Of a stretch of 64,000 bases of DNA, positions 9,216-18,505 are shown piece by piece (the first letter of the stretch is position 1; the number at the start of each line of letters is the position of its first letter). The DNA is taken from NCBI RefSeq assembly GCF_023667495.1, contig NZ_JAMOZL010000001.1, positions 310,001-374,000 on the forward strand. Direction: 5' to 3'. The notes below the pieces were generated by a model. That model saw only the letters and a program-made list of their open reading frames with translations. It ran no database searches and was not told the origin of the DNA. The position numbers were made by a program, and so were the translations under genes. The DNA comes from Dyadobacter sp. MSC1_007. GTDB lineage: Bacteria; Bacteroidota; Bacteroidia; Cytophagales; Spirosomataceae.

Positions 9216-10379
9216 ATGTCAAAAACCGACTTCTTTAGCATCTCCGACCTCATTACTCCTGAACAGCGCATGGTTCAGCAGGCTGTGCGTGACTTTTCGG
9301 ACAGGGAGATTAAGCCCATTATTGAGGACTTTGCGCAAAAGGCGGAATTCCCGCTGCAGCTGATCCAAAAGTTCGGGGCTTTGGGCGTTTTTGGGCCGAC
9401 TATCCCGCAGGAATATGGCGGAGGCGGGCTGGATTACATCAGTTACGGTCTCATGTGCCAGGAGATCGAGCGGGGCGATTCCGGAATGCGTTCGACAGTT
9501 TCGGTACAAAGCTCGTTGGTGATGTGGCCTATTTACCAATTTGGCTCGGAAGAACAAAAGCAACGATATCTGCCCCGGTTGGCGACCGGTGAATGGCTGG
9601 GCTGTTTCGGTCTGACGGAGCCGGACCACGGCTCTAATCCTGCCGGAATGACTACGAACCTGATTCGAACAGAGGGTGGCTACCTTCTTAATGGCTCCAA
9701 AATGTGGATTTCGAATGCACCTTTTGCAGACTTGGCAGTCGTTTGGGCAAAGGGGGAGGATGGCAAGGTCCGCGGTGTGATCGTGGAACGCGGAATGAAA
9801 GGTTTCTCTACTCCTGAAATACATCATAAATGGTCGCTGCGGGCAAGTGCAACGGGCGAGCTGGTTTTTGATCAGGTATTTATTCCTGAAAGCCATGTGT
9901 TTCCAAACGCAACTGGGCTTCGTGCGCCATTACAATGTCTGGATAAGGCAAGATACGGTATTGCTTGGGGCGCTATTGGCGCGGCAATGGATTGTTACGA
10001 AACAGCCGTTAAATATGCCGGTGAAAGGATCCAGTTCGAAAAACCGATCGCTTCTTTCCAGCTAGTCCAAAAGAAATTGGCTGAAATGCTGACTGAAATT
10101 ACAAAAGCACAGTTGCTTGCATGGCGGCTGGGGACTTTAATGGACGCCGACATGGCTACGACAACTCAGATTTCAATGGCCAAGCGGAACAATGTGGCAA
10201 TGGCGCTCGACGTCGCGCGAGAGTCGCGGCAAATACTTGGGGCTATGGGCATTACCGGCGAATATCCGATCATGCGGCACATGATGAACCTCGAATCCGT
10301 GATCACCTACGAGGGTACACATGATATTCATTTACTGATATTAGGGCAGGAGATCACCGGGATCGGGGCATTTAAGTAG
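9216..10379 (+). CDS. Acyl-CoA dehydrogenase, glutaryl-CoA dehydrogenase-like
   Basis: A 387-residue flavoenzyme of the acyl-CoA dehydrogenase family with an N-terminal helical domain, middle beta domain (GCFGLTEPDHGSNPAGM, SKMWISNAPFADL) and C-terminal helical domain. The end reads YEGTHDIHLLILGQEITGIG; the glutamate E366 in YEGTHDIH is the catalytic base position of glutaryl-CoA dehydrogenases, and this ending is diagnostic for the GCDH subgroup (lysine/tryptophan degradation, glutaryl-CoA to crotonyl-CoA). Its last 39 bases overlap the tail of the convergent sterol-desaturase-family gene. Confidence 0.85.
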   Translation: MSKTDFFSISDLITPEQRMVQQAVRDFSDREIKPIIEDFAQKAEFPLQLIQKFGALGVFGPTIPQEYGGGGLDYISYGLMCQEIERGDSGMRSTVSVQSSLVMWPIYQFGSEEQKQRYLPRLATGEWLGCFGLTEPDHGSNPAGMTTNLIRTEGGYLLNGSKMWISNAPFADLAVVWAKGEDGKVRGVIVERGMKGFSTPEIHHKWSLRASATGELVFDQVFIPESHVFPNATGLRAPLQCLDKARYGIAWGAIGAAMDCYETAVKYAGERIQFEKPIASFQLVQKKLAEMLTEITKAQLLAWRLGTLMDADMATTTQISMAKRNNVAMALDVARESRQILGAMGITGEYPIMRHMMNLESVITYEGTHDIHLLILGQEITGIGAFK

Positions 10380-11273
10380 CTTTCCCTGCAACTCCTTACT
10401 CGTTTCCCGCGAGCCGTCGGGGGACCAGCCTGGTGCTTTTAAAAGGTATTTGAGTTTTGTTTTGAAGTCCACGGGCTGCCTGAAATCCTTTCCTATCTCA
10501 TGCCATTCGTGGAAAACAGTTTGAACGAGTCCCTCTTGTCCAACCGGTTTGGTAAGTCCGTAGCGCGGCGGCACGGTGGGTAATTCCTCCTGAAACGTAC
10601 CAAAAATACGGTCCCAGATGATGAGGCACATACCCATATTTTTATCCAGATACTGCACATTGCTCGCATGATGTACGCGATGGTGCGACGGCGTCACGAA
10701 TATTAATTCCAGCCAGCCCAGTTTGCCAACATATTCGGTGTGTACGATGATCCCGTAAATCTGGGTAATGGAGTACATCACGATGATATCAGCCGGATTG
10801 AAGCCAACAATGGCAAGCGGGATAAAGTAAATGAAACGGTAAAGAGGCTGAAAAACCGATGAACGGAAGCCCGTCGTGAGATTGAAATGCTGGGATGAAT
10901 GGTGGGTAACGTGCACTGCCCAAAACAACCTGCAATGGTGATCGACGTAATGCAGGGTATAAAATGCGAGATCTTCGAGCAAAAACAGCGCAAACCAATA
11001 CAGGTAGGGATTGGCAATGGGCTCAACGAAAGCGAAATTGTAGAACCAGATCAATACACCCACATAAGCAGCGCGACAAATCAGATCGATGCCGCCATTG
11101 AGCAGCATCAGCAGGGCATTAGTGAAACTGTCTTTGAAAGAGTAGGCCGGGCGAACGCCAGGTCCTTCATGCGGTTGCCGGGAGGTCAAGAAAATCTCTA
11201 TGCCAATCAGGCATATATAGAACGGTGTGGACAACTTTAAAATCAGATCCTCAAAGTCATAAGTGCCGTGCAT
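10341..11273 (-). CDS. Sterol desaturase/fatty acid hydroxylase family membrane protein
   Basis: About 310 residues with several membrane helices and the eight-histidine di-iron signature of the fatty acid hydroxylase superfamily: HYVDHH, HVTHHSS, and later HRVHH (within PSHHRVHHASN). Members hydroxylate or desaturate lipid chains in the membrane; the substrate cannot be read from sequence. I chose ATG at 11273 (MHGTYDFEDL); an in-frame ATG at 11324 would add an unlikely 17-residue leader. The 3' end overlaps the convergent acyl-CoA dehydrogenase gene by 39 bases. Confidence 0.85.
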   Translation of the reverse strand: MHGTYDFEDLILKLSTPFYICLIGIEIFLTSRQPHEGPGVRPAYSFKDSFTNALLMLLNGGIDLICRAAYVGVLIWFYNFAFVEPIANPYLYWFALFLLEDLAFYTLHYVDHHCRLFWAVHVTHHSSQHFNLTTGFRSSVFQPLYRFIYFIPLAIVGFNPADIIVMYSITQIYGIIVHTEYVGKLGWLELIFVTPSHHRVHHASNVQYLDKNMGMCLIIWDRIFGTFQEELPTVPPRYGLTKPVGQEGLVQTVFHEWHEIGKDFRQPVDFKTKLKYLLKAPGWSPDGSRETSKELQGKLLKCPDPGDLLP

Positions 11274-11465
11274 AGTCGTTTTTTCAAATAATAAACAAAG
11301 ATAGCTGCGTAGGGAAATGTACAATTTGCCTGGCCCATTTCTAAGAATTTTTTAATAGGCCGACAAGTTACTTATCAGACATTCATGTTACAGGAAACCC
11401 CCATTGAAGGTTCAAAATTTCCCAGGGTTACGTGGTTATTGTTTTATATGAGTATTTGAAAATAA

Positions 11466-12956
11466 TTAGTTTATCATTCTCCGGAGTGCTTTTCTTAGCT
11501 CCTCGTTCTTATGCTTTTTCTGCAAGATTACCGGCGCGGCAATGCGTTCACGGCAGTCGAACAGCGAACAGCGCTCACAGGTTTGGTTCACTTCTCTGGA
11601 TGGCAGGCCCGGATCTTCCAGAAATGCAAGTTTTTCCCTGGTCTGGTCGTCCAGGTAAATGCCCATCGACACGCTCACATTCAGGTTCGGAGTAGGCGAC
11701 ATTGGTTGCGCAAAACTGATCACCAGGTATTTGTCCTGCGTATCAATGTAGGTCGATTTCTGCGCTTTGCATAATATCCGCGGTTGTTCCTTGTTCAATA
11801 TCAGTTCGCCCAGGTCGTTCAGGATCGTCAATGCGACCCAGCGACGGCAATAATGTTCGTCTTTAACGGTATGCGGGTAATGTTTCCGTGAAATGTGCAT
11901 TTCCTTCGTCATGTCGAAAAGGTTCTGGCCGACGAAGTTATTGAACCTCGAAAAGAAGATTTGGTTGATCCCGAAGTAGCGCGGCAGCACATTGCTCAGC
12001 CGGTAGCAAAACGATTCAGGTGTGGTGTTGAAATCGTGGATCAGCTGAATGAGTTTTTCCGGTTGCCAGGTTTTCTCTGCAAAAAAACCGGCAATGGCAG
12101 GCACCAGCAGGCTTCTTTTGATGATGATCGCGCTGGCAAAATAGGACGCTTTGAAGTTGTTGAGCAGTTGCTCGAATGATTCAGCCTCTACCAATGCTGT
12201 GGTATGCAGCCTGTTTTTTAAGTTTAAATATAAATACCCTATTTCTCTGCCATAAATGAATGCTCGCTGTACCGATGACAAGTGCGCATTGATCAGCAGT
12301 CGGTTCCCATTGGCATTGGTGATGGTAAGGGAGCGGACGCTGGCAAATTCGGGGTTAGTCCGCTCATTAATGGGTTCAATGGAGTATTGGAACCTGCTTT
12401 TCAGCACGTCGGCCAGGTAAGCCTCATCGAGTAGCTGGTTGTCGCCCACTTGCTGTTCTGCCAAAAAACGCTCGGCTTCCAGTTCGATATCCTCGAAATA
12501 GTTATCATGCATTTCCTGGTAAGTCCGGAGTGCCGAGAAATAAAACTTCTCGATCGACATATTATAATTCCGTGCGATCTCAATGAGCGTGCCTACAAAT
12601 GCGCTGATCTTGGTAGGAGCGTCGGAGAGTATTTCGAGCAAATTAGCTGGGTCTATCCCGAACAGTTCCAGAGGTAGCTCGGTCAGCACATTGGAGCTGA
12701 GGAGGTCGGAGATCGGCTCGAGCCGTTTACTGAGCTTTAAGGAAACGAGCGTGTCATAATCCACGTCCATAGCGGCCGCCAACGCAATTATCTTGTCGGA
12801 TTTAGGGTATTTTTTACCTTTTTCAATCTCGTTGATATAGGAAATGGACAATCCGGATTTTTGGGAAAGATCACTGAGCGACATGCCCTTGTCGAGCCGG
12901 AGCTGTTTGAGTTTGAGCCCGAAAACCAGTCTTACATTATCTGTATTGATTGCCAC
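11466..12956 (-). CDS. XRE-family regulator of the ScfR/RamB (short-chain fatty acyl regulator) type
   Basis: A 496-residue protein with an N-terminal Cro/C1 helix-turn-helix (about residues 11-66: LKQLRLDKGMSLSDLSQKSG, then LSISYINEIEKGKKYP), a middle IrrE/ImmA-like domain and a C-terminal DUF2083-type segment with a cysteine cluster (CERCSLFDCRERIAAP, near residues 461-476). This is the architecture of RamB/PrpC-regulating ScfR proteins, which sense acyl-CoA status and control acetate, propionate or glyoxylate genes. The IrrE-like zinc motif HExxH is absent (GREIGY in its place), so a protease activity is unlikely. Starts with GTG at 12956. The acyl-CoA dehydrogenase nearby could be a target, which is speculation. 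Confidence 0.82.
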   Translation of the reverse strand: MAINTDNVRLVFGLKLKQLRLDKGMSLSDLSQKSGLSISYINEIEKGKKYPKSDKIIALAAAMDVDYDTLVSLKLSKRLEPISDLLSSNVLTELPLELFGIDPANLLEILSDAPTKISAFVGTLIEIARNYNMSIEKFYFSALRTYQEMHDNYFEDIELEAERFLAEQQVGDNQLLDEAYLADVLKSRFQYSIEPINERTNPEFASVRSLTITNANGNRLLINAHLSSVQRAFIYGREIGYLYLNLKNRLHTTALVEAESFEQLLNNFKASYFASAIIIKRSLLVPAIAGFFAEKTWQPEKLIQLIHDFNTTPESFCYRLSNVLPRYFGINQIFFSRFNNFVGQNLFDMTKEMHISRKHYPHTVKDEHYCRRWVALTILNDLGELILNKEQPRILCKAQKSTYIDTQDKYLVISFAQPMSPTPNLNVSVSMGIYLDDQTREKLAFLEDPGLPSREVNQTCERCSLFDCRERIAAPVILQKKHKNEELRKALRRMIN

Positions 12957-13094
12957 TGCGCTGATAGATGAGCCTGGGGTTGTACGAATTCGCTTACAGG
13001 CAATTTAATTAAAGTAACACAAAAGTAGAAATCGCGGCGGATATGCGGGTATCGCAAGAGTAAAATCCACTACCGGAATCCGATCAAAAAAAGC

Positions 13095-13102
13095 TATTTT
13101 TG
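13095..13102 (+). promoter_or_regulatory. Candidate -7 promoter element for leuS
   Basis: TATTTTTG fits the TAnnTTTG Bacteroidota -7 consensus, 113 bases before the leuS start. No good -33 TTTG is visible at the usual spacing, so this is a moderate call. The rest of the 12957-13215 spacer shows no other feature. Confidence 0.4.
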
Positions 13103-13215
13103 CGGTTTATTTAAGCATAACAACAAATAGTCGCAGCTTTATCCTCTGAAAATCAGCTAACTGGCAAAATGAAAATGCAAGGAATTGCCGGTAAATCGCA
13201 TAACAACTAACAGAT

Positions 13216-16170
13216 ATGAGTGAGTATAGTCATCGGGAAATAGAAAAAAAATGGCAGGATTTTTGGCAGTCCAACGGTACTTTTAAGGTATCGAATGAGT
13301 CGGAATTGCCCAAGTATTATGTGTTGGATATGTTTCCCTATCCTTCGGGCGCAGGGTTGCATGTGGGCCATCCGCTGGGGTATATCGCCTCGGACATCTA
13401 TTCCCGTTATAAAAGACTGAAAGGTTTCAACGTATTGCACCCGATGGGCTTCGACAGTTTCGGGCTTCCAGCCGAGCAATATGCGATCCAGACCGGCCAG
13501 CACCCTGCTATCACGACCGAGCAGAACATCACACGCTACATCGAGCAGTTGAAGAACCTGGGCCTCAGCTACGACTGGAGCCGCGAAGTAAGGACCTCCG
13601 ATCCTGAGTATTACAAATGGACGCAATGGATCTTCACAGAGCTTTTTAACAGCTGGTATAACAACGATACCGACAAAGCGGAGCCCATTTCAACACTGAC
13701 CGAACGGTTCAGCAAGGAGGGTAATGCCAAAGTAAATGCACCTTCCGACGAGGATACGCCCGTTTTTACAGCAGAAGAATGGAATGCGTGGTCGGACGAG
13801 GCGCAATATAAAATGACCTTGAAATACCGCCTGACCTATGTAGCCGACGCCACCGTAAACTGGTGCCCGGGATTAGGATCGGTATTATCTAATGATGAAG
13901 TAAAAGACGGCGTTTCCGAGCGCGGAGGTTTCCCCGTGATCCAGAAACTCATGCGTCAATGGATGATGCGCATCACGGCATATGCCCAACGCCTGATCGA
14001 CGGCCTCGATACAGTGGATTGGACAGAGTCATTGAAAGAGCAGCAGCGGAATTGGATCGGCCGTTCCGTCGGAGCGCTTGTTAAGTTTCAAATATGGGAA
14101 GAAGGGGAGGAAGGGGAGGATGGAGGAAAGGAGAGTGGAGAAGAGGGAGAAAGGGAGAATGGAGAGGAGGGAGGAAAGGGAGAAGGTAGTGTTACTTCAC
14201 CCCTTTCTCCTTCGTCCCTTTCCCCCTCCTCCCTTAGTCCTTCCTCCCTTCCTCCCAACATCGAAGTCTTCACAACAAGGGTAGACACGATCTACGGCGT
14301 TACCTTCATGGTGATCGCGCCGGAGCATGAGCTGGTGGATGTGATCACGACGCCGGAACAGCGGGGGGAGATCGATGCATACATTGCGATGACGCAAAAG
14401 AAATCGGAGCGCGACCGGATGTCGGATGTAAAAACCGTTTCGGGCGCATTTACAGGTGCGTATGTGATCAATCCTTTTAATGGGGAGAAAGTCCCGGTTT
14501 ACATTGCCGACTACGTTTTGGCAGGTTATGGGACCGGTGCGGTAATGGCGGTGCCGTCGGGCGATCAGCGCGACTGGAACTTTGCAAAGCACTTCAATTT
14601 GCCCATTATCCCGATCTTAGACGCTCAAAAAGACATTGAAACACAGGCCGACGCGACGAAGGAAGGCCATTATATCAATTCGGGAATCATCAATGGTTTG
14701 ACATTCCACGAAGCGAACAAAGTATTGATCCAGTTTCTGGAAGAAAAAGGAATTGGAAAAGGCAAAATCAACTACCGCCTGCGCGACGCGGTTTTCAGTC
14801 GCCAGCGCTATTGGGGAGAGCCCGTGCCTGTTTATTATAAAAATGATAGCCAGGGACAGCCTGTTCCATATTTGCTGGAAAACGACGAATTGCCATTGAA
14901 CCTGCCCGATGTGGATAAATACCTGCCCACCGAAACCGGCGAACCGCCATTGGGACGCGCGCAAGGCTGGGAACATGGCTCAGGCAATGCTTATGAATTG
15001 AGCACAATGCCTGGATGGGCAGGCAGCAGTTGGTATTGGTACCGTTATATGGACCCCAAAAACCAGAACGAATTTGCTTCCAACGAAGCGATTGAATATT
15101 GGAAAGATGTGGATTTGTACATCGGCGGCACCGAGCACGCGACGGGGCATTTGCTGTACAGCCGTTTTTGGAACAAGTTCATGAAAGACCGTGGCTTTGT
15201 GCCGGAAGAAGAGCCATTCAAAAAGCTGATCAACCAGGGAATGATCCAGGGACGCAGCAATTTTGTGTACCGTGTAAAAGGAGAAGATTTTAGCAAACCA
15301 GTGTTTGTAAGTGCCGGATTGAAATCAGAGTATGAAGTATCTGCATTGCATGTGGATGTCAATATTGTAGAAAATGATGTATTGGATGTGGAGAAATTCA
15401 AAGCGACACGTCTTGACATAGCCGGTGAAAACGCCACATTCATCTTGGAAGACGGCAAATATATTTGCGGCGTGGAAGTGGAGAAAATGTCGAAATCTAA
15501 GTTCAATGTCGTGAATCCGGATGACATTGTGGAGCGCTACGGAGCGGATACATTGCGCTTGTACGAAATGTTTCTCGGCCCTTTGGATCAGGCAAAACCA
15601 TGGAATACCAACGGAATTGACGGTACTTACCGCTTTATCAGGAAATTGTGGCGCTTGTTTTATACCGAAACTGGCCAGTGGCAGGTGAAAGACGTTCCCG
15701 CGAAGCCGGAAGAGTTGAAGACCTTGCATAAAACGATCAAAAAGATCGGCGAGGATATCGAAAATTTCTCGTTCAACACGGCCGTAAGTGCATTTATGGT
15801 GTGTGTCAACGAGTTGGGCGGCCAGAAATGCCAGAGCAAGGAAGTTCTGCAACAACTGGTAATCCTGCTTTCGCCGTATGCGCCGCATATTTCTGAGGAA
15901 TTGTGGGCTGCATTGGGTAACGAAGCCGGAATGGTGTCCAAAGCCGCGTTCCCGGTATTTGAGGCGAAATATGTGCAGGAATCTGTATTCGAATACCCGG
16001 TACAGATCAATGGGAAAGTCCGGGCGTCGCTTACTTTCCCGTTGGATACGCTTGCTGCCGACATCGAGAAAGAGGTTTTGGCGGATGCTACTGTTCAGAA
16101 ATGGATGGAAGGGAAGCCGGCCAAGAAGGTCGTGGTAGTGCCTAAGCGCATCGTGAACGTGGTGATCTGA
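13216..16170 (+). CDS. leuS: Leucyl-tRNA synthetase with a low-complexity insertion in the editing domain
   Basis: A 984-residue class I aminoacyl-tRNA synthetase that charges tRNA-Leu. The HIGH motif is HVGH at residues 49-52 and KMSKS lies at 757-761. The CP1 editing domain contains the threonine-rich FTTR (352-355) and [16 protein letters not shown]. The leucine-specific and C-terminal anticodon-binding domains are complete. Between VKFQI (289-293) and IEVFTTR (349-355), where related enzymes have only a few residues, there are about 54 residues encoded by a purine-rich then pyrimidine-rich palindromic tract (see separate entry). The frame stays open throughout, so the protein is probably active with a flexible surface loop. 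A strong terminator follows. Confidence 0.95.
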   Translation: MSEYSHREIEKKWQDFWQSNGTFKVSNESELPKYYVLDMFPYPSGAGLHVGHPLGYIASDIYSRYKRLKGFNVLHPMGFDSFGLPAEQYAIQTGQHPAITTEQNITRYIEQLKNLGLSYDWSREVRTSDPEYYKWTQWIFTELFNSWYNNDTDKAEPISTLTERFSKEGNAKVNAPSDEDTPVFTAEEWNAWSDEAQYKMTLKYRLTYVADATVNWCPGLGSVLSNDEVKDGVSERGGFPVIQKLMRQWMMRITAYAQRLIDGLDTVDWTESLKEQQRNWIGRSVGALVKFQIWEEGEEGEDGGKESGEEGERENGEEGGKGEGSVTSPLSPSSLSPSSLSPSSLPPNIEVFTTRVDTIYGVTFMVIAPEHELVDVITTPEQRGEIDAYIAMTQKKSERDRMSDVKTVSGAFTGAYVINPFNGEKVPVYIADYVLAGYGTGAVMAVPSGDQRDWNFAKHFNLPIIPILDAQKDIETQADATKEGHYINSGIINGLTFHEANKVLIQFLEEKGIGKGKINYRLRDAVFSRQRYWGEPVPVYYKNDSQGQPVPYLLENDELPLNLPDVDKYLPTETGEPPLGRAQGWEHGSGNAYELSTMPGWAGSSWYWYRYMDPKNQNEFASNEAIEYWKDVDLYIGGTEHATGHLLYSRFWNKFMKDRGFVPEEEPFKKLINQGMIQGRSNFVYRVKGEDFSKPVFVSAGLKSEYEVSALHVDVNIVENDVLDVEKFKATRLDIAGENATFILEDGKYICGVEVEKMSKSKFNVVNPDDIVERYGADTLRLYEMFLGPLDQAKPWNTNGIDGTYRFIRKLWRLFYTETGQWQVKDVPAKPEELKTLHKTIKKIGEDIENFSFNTAVSAFMVCVNELGGQKCQSKEVLQQLVILLSPYAPHISEELWAALGNEAGMVSKAAFPVFEAKYVQESVFEYPVQINGKVRASLTFPLDTLAADIEKEVLADATVQKWMEGKPAKKVVVVPKRIVNVVI
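14095..14257 (+). repeat. Purine/pyrimidine palindromic element inserted in-frame in leuS
   Basis: About 90 bases almost entirely purine (GGGGAGGAAGGGGAGGA type) are followed by about 60 bases almost entirely pyrimidine (CCTTCCTCCCTTCCTCCC type). The arms are complementary (for example GAGGGAGAAAGGG with CCCTTTCTCCTTC in the partner arm), so RNA or single-stranded DNA could fold into a long hairpin. Translation gives an E/G-rich then S/P-rich stretch (residues about 294-348 of LeuRS), a composition unlike the rest of the protein. It resembles the palindromic spacer repeats seen elsewhere in this window. Confidence 0.7.
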
Positions 16171-16191
16171 TTAAACTGATCTTCGCATATA

Positions 16192-16238
16192 AAAGCCAAA
16201 CGGCCGGGTCAGGTTAGCTGATCCGGCCGTTTGGCTTT
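16192..16238. terminator. Bidirectional rho-independent terminator between leuS and the secreted-protein gene
   Basis: A perfect 16-bp stem AAAGCCAAACGGCCGG (16192-16207) with CCGGCCGTTTGGCTTT (16223-16238), extended inward by five more pairs including one G-T, and a 5-base loop. A-rich and T-rich flanks let it serve both convergent genes. Confidence 0.85.
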
Positions 16239-16250
16239 CGGGGTGGGTTG

Positions 16251-16631
16251 TTACTTTACGGAAATCTGACGTTCAGTGTGGATTTCAGCTACTTCGAACT
16301 GCTTTTCGCTTCTCTGGCCATCGGCAAAAACCTCGATCGTGTACTTTCCTGCGGGCAATGCTTTTACGTCAAGTGCCTTTCTGAATTTGTCGGTGTTTTT
16401 GCCGATCACTTCACGATAGATGGTCTCTCCCTTGTTGTTGGTTATCAATACAATAGCTTTTTCAGCCGTGTATTTGTCAACGTTCACATGGATCTTACCG
16501 GTGTTGGAGGCGAAAATGCCGGTTCCGAATGCAGTGACTTTTTTGCTATCCTTGTCTTCTGCAAATGCATTGAATGTAGATACAGCGGCAAAAATAACGG
16601 CAAATGCGATGGTCTTAATTGAAGGTTTCAT
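16251..16631 (-). CDS. Small secreted protein of unknown function
   Basis: About 126 residues starting at the ATG at 16631 (MKPSIKTIAFAVIFAAVSTF then NAFA), a clear signal peptide with cleavage after AFA. The mature part is a short beta-rich domain (KIHVNVDKYTAEKAIVLITN, GETIYREVIGK, LPAGKYTIEVFADGQRSEK) resembling the DUF3244/secretion-sorting type beta-sandwich, but no catalytic motif is present. An upstream in-frame start would add 16 hydrophilic residues before the signal peptide and is less likely. It is read toward leuS and shares its terminator; a TATATTTG promoter element and an operator-like palindrome lie upstream. Confidence 0.7.
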   Translation of the reverse strand: MKPSIKTIAFAVIFAAVSTFNAFAEDKDSKKVTAFGTGIFASNTGKIHVNVDKYTAEKAIVLITNNKGETIYREVIGKNTDKFRKALDVKALPAGKYTIEVFADGQRSEKQFEVAEIHTERQISVK

Positions 16632-16676
16632 GGCTATGTTGTTTAAAAGTTGGCTAATAGATCTTGTTTGTTGATT

Positions 16677-16684
16677 CAAATATA
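16677..16684 (-). promoter_or_regulatory. Candidate -7 promoter element for the small secreted protein
   Basis: TATATTTG on the minus strand matches TAnnTTTG exactly, 46 bases upstream of the ATG at 16631. The nearest TTTG upstream (16714-16711) is 26 bases away, longer than the usual 19-21 spacing, and falls inside the palindrome at 16698-16718. Confidence 0.45.
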
Positions 16685-16697
16685 TAGGCTATACTAG

Positions 16698-16718
16698 GTA
16701 CTATGTATTGCAAAGTAC
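16698..16718. promoter_or_regulatory. Operator-like palindrome (PadR-site-like) in divergent spacer
   Basis: GTACTATGTA-T-TGCAAAGTAC is a 21-base imperfect palindrome (8 of 10 arm positions pair). Its form, GTACTTTGYA and its complement, resembles sites I associate with PadR-family repressors in Bacteroidota. It sits just upstream of the TATATTTG element, between the small secreted protein and the GH25 gene. No PadR gene is in the window. Confidence 0.4.
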
Positions 16719-16773
16719 ATGAGTGGTGATTATTGAAAATGAATGGCGGTGGAGTGGGAATAACGATCTTTCG

Positions 16774-16781
16774 TATTTTTG
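16774..16781 (+). promoter_or_regulatory. Candidate -7 promoter element immediately before the GH25 start
   Basis: TATTTTTG ends six bases before the ATG at 16788. If used, transcription would begin at or next to the start codon, giving a leaderless message. No -33 element is evident. Confidence 0.35.
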
Positions 16782-16787
16782 CGCAGT

Positions 16788-17591
16788 ATGGTAAAAAAGA
16801 AGAGCCGCTCCTCGGCAGTAAAAAGAAATTATCTCAAACCGTTACCTCCCAAGGGCTGGGCTATCATTGGGCTGGCCATCGCATTAATCGCGGGAATAAT
16901 ATGGTGGAGGGACAAGAATGACGAAAACCAATGGGAGTTCATGAGCAAGTTCGGGATCAAGCTGCCGCTCAGGTATGCTGTCCACGGCATTGATATTTCC
17001 CATCATAATGCGAAAATCAATTGGGATAAGCTCAAAAACGCCCGTTCGGAAGATGTGGGGATCGATTTTGTGTATATCAAAGCAACTGAGGGCGCTACTC
17101 ACCTCGACAGGCAATTTAAACGCAACTGGAGTGAGGCCAAAAGGGTAGGGATGAAGCGTGGCGCATATCATTTCTACAATCCGCGCGTAATGTCCGACCG
17201 CCAGGTGCAGAACTTCATCGGGCAGGTGCGTATGGAGCCTGGCGATTTGCCGCCCGTGCTCGACCTGGAAGTGAATGGCGGCAAGCCAGACGATATCATC
17301 GTGAAGGGCGTCAGGAACTGGCTCGAACTCATAGAGCGCCATTACGGCGTGAAGCCTATCATATATGTGAACGAGCATTATTATAAGAAATATATCGCCG
17401 GGAATTTTGACGAATATCCATTATGGCTCGCAGGTTACTCGCGCACGCACCTGAACGACCTCGCTGCCGACGCACACGTATTGTTCTGGCAGCATAGCGA
17501 AAAGGGCTGGGCAGACGGTATCCGGGGTTTTGTGGACTATAATGTGTTCCTGCACGAGCGGACGGAATGGGAGGCATTGGGGGAGCAGTAG
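16788..17591 (+). CDS. Glycoside hydrolase family 25 lysozyme, membrane-anchored
   Basis: A 267-residue protein with a basic N-terminus, one membrane helix (about residues 22-38, GWAIIGLAIALIAGIIWW) and a GH25 muramidase domain from about residue 60. Family signatures are HGIDISHHNAKINW (catalytic Asp in GIDIS), DFVYIKATEGATHLD, GAYHFYNP and the second acidic motif PPVLDLEVNGG. GH25 enzymes cut the N-acetylmuramyl-N-acetylglucosamine bond of peptidoglycan; the anchor suggests a periplasmic role in cell-wall remodelling. I chose ATG at 16788 over an in-frame TTG three codons upstream. Confidence 0.88.
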   Translation: MVKKKSRSSAVKRNYLKPLPPKGWAIIGLAIALIAGIIWWRDKNDENQWEFMSKFGIKLPLRYAVHGIDISHHNAKINWDKLKNARSEDVGIDFVYIKATEGATHLDRQFKRNWSEAKRVGMKRGAYHFYNPRVMSDRQVQNFIGQVRMEPGDLPPVLDLEVNGGKPDDIIVKGVRNWLELIERHYGVKPIIYVNEHYYKKYIAGNFDEYPLWLAGYSRTHLNDLAADAHVLFWQHSEKGWADGIRGFVDYNVFLHERTEWEALGEQ

Positions 17592-17680
17592 TAACCGACC
17601 GAATAATCATGCAGGTATATTTACGCTGAAAATCAGGATTTTGGAATCCTACATTTGAGCCTCACAAAACTCAATGAACC

Positions 17681-18397
17681 ATGAAAAGATTTCAAATCAT
17701 CCTGTTTCCCTTGTTGATCGGTGCAACTATCATGTCCTGCAAAACAAGTGCGATCCTTACCTCCAATTTCGAAAGTGAAACAATAGGCAACTTGCCCGCC
17801 AAGAACATCCCCGGCGATCCCTCAGGCGATGCCATCGATTATAGCAGCGAGCTCGAACCGCGCATTAAAGTGACTGCTTCCGCATCTGCGGGAGAAAAGG
17901 CACTTACATTTAGTGAAATATCAACTCCGGGGCTGACGGCGCATAATCAGTTTTTGACCTTCAAAGGCATTTCCACCGATTTTACCCAGCCCATGTGGTT
18001 CCTTTTCACTGCAACGCATTCCGGTACCGGTGAGAGAATTATGATCGATATTACAGATGGCTCTGCGGCATTGATCAGTCGCATGTATATTGACCAGAGT
18101 GGAAACCTGAGTTTGGTAACCGCATTGCCGGGAACAGAGCAGGCGGTTGGAAATATCGGCGCGGGCATTTTACACACAATTATCGTCAGCCTGAACCTGA
18201 CCCAGAAGAAATACAACGTGACAGTCTTAAAATCAGGCGGAAACATTACGCTGACTGACAAACCGGTACTGGTCGACAATATTCTGGCCTATGCCAATCC
18301 GGCCCGGCCTTCGCTCCATTTCCGGTTTGAATCCGGGGCGTCGCCCGATAGGAAATATGTGCTGGAATCTGTCAGCATTACCAAGAAAAGACCTTAG
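17681..18397 (+). CDS. Lipoprotein of unknown function with a lectin-like fold
   Basis: A 238-residue lipoprotein: signal MKRFQIILFPLLIGATIMSC with the lipobox IMSC (lipidated Cys20). The remainder is beta-rich and reads like a concanavalin-type jelly roll (FLTFKGISTDFTQPMWFLF, SLNLTQKKYNVTVLKSGG, SLHFRFESG). No catalytic residues are recognisable. It lies 89 bases after the GH25 gene and ends in its own terminator. Confidence 0.65.
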   Translation: MKRFQIILFPLLIGATIMSCKTSAILTSNFESETIGNLPAKNIPGDPSGDAIDYSSELEPRIKVTASASAGEKALTFSEISTPGLTAHNQFLTFKGISTDFTQPMWFLFTATHSGTGERIMIDITDGSAALISRMYIDQSGNLSLVTALPGTEQAVGNIGAGILHTIIVSLNLTQKKYNVTVLKSGGNITLTDKPVLVDNILAYANPARPSLHFRFESGASPDRKYVLESVSITKKRP

Positions 18398-18404
18398 TCA
18401 ATCG

Positions 18405-18432
18405 AGGCGGCTCCCGGGAGTCGCCTTTTTTG
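18405..18432 (+). terminator. Rho-independent terminator after the lipoprotein gene
   Basis: AGGCGGCTCCCGGGAGTCGCCT hairpin (18405-18426; nine pairs, one G-T) followed directly by a run of T residues. Confidence 0.85.
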
Positions 18433-18505
18433 TTTTAATACACCTTCATTAAATTTCCGGTGAATTATAATTAAGAATCAGTTACATACGATTTCCAATA
18501 CAAAC

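Noticed and set aside
10341..10379. 39-base overlap of two gene ends as a sign of frameshift
   Set aside because: Both proteins have complete family-typical C-termini; convergent overlap is normal.
14078..14288. Short open frames on both strands across the purine/pyrimidine tract in leuS
   Set aside because: Low-complexity by-products of the tract; the leuS frame is intact and continues on both sides.
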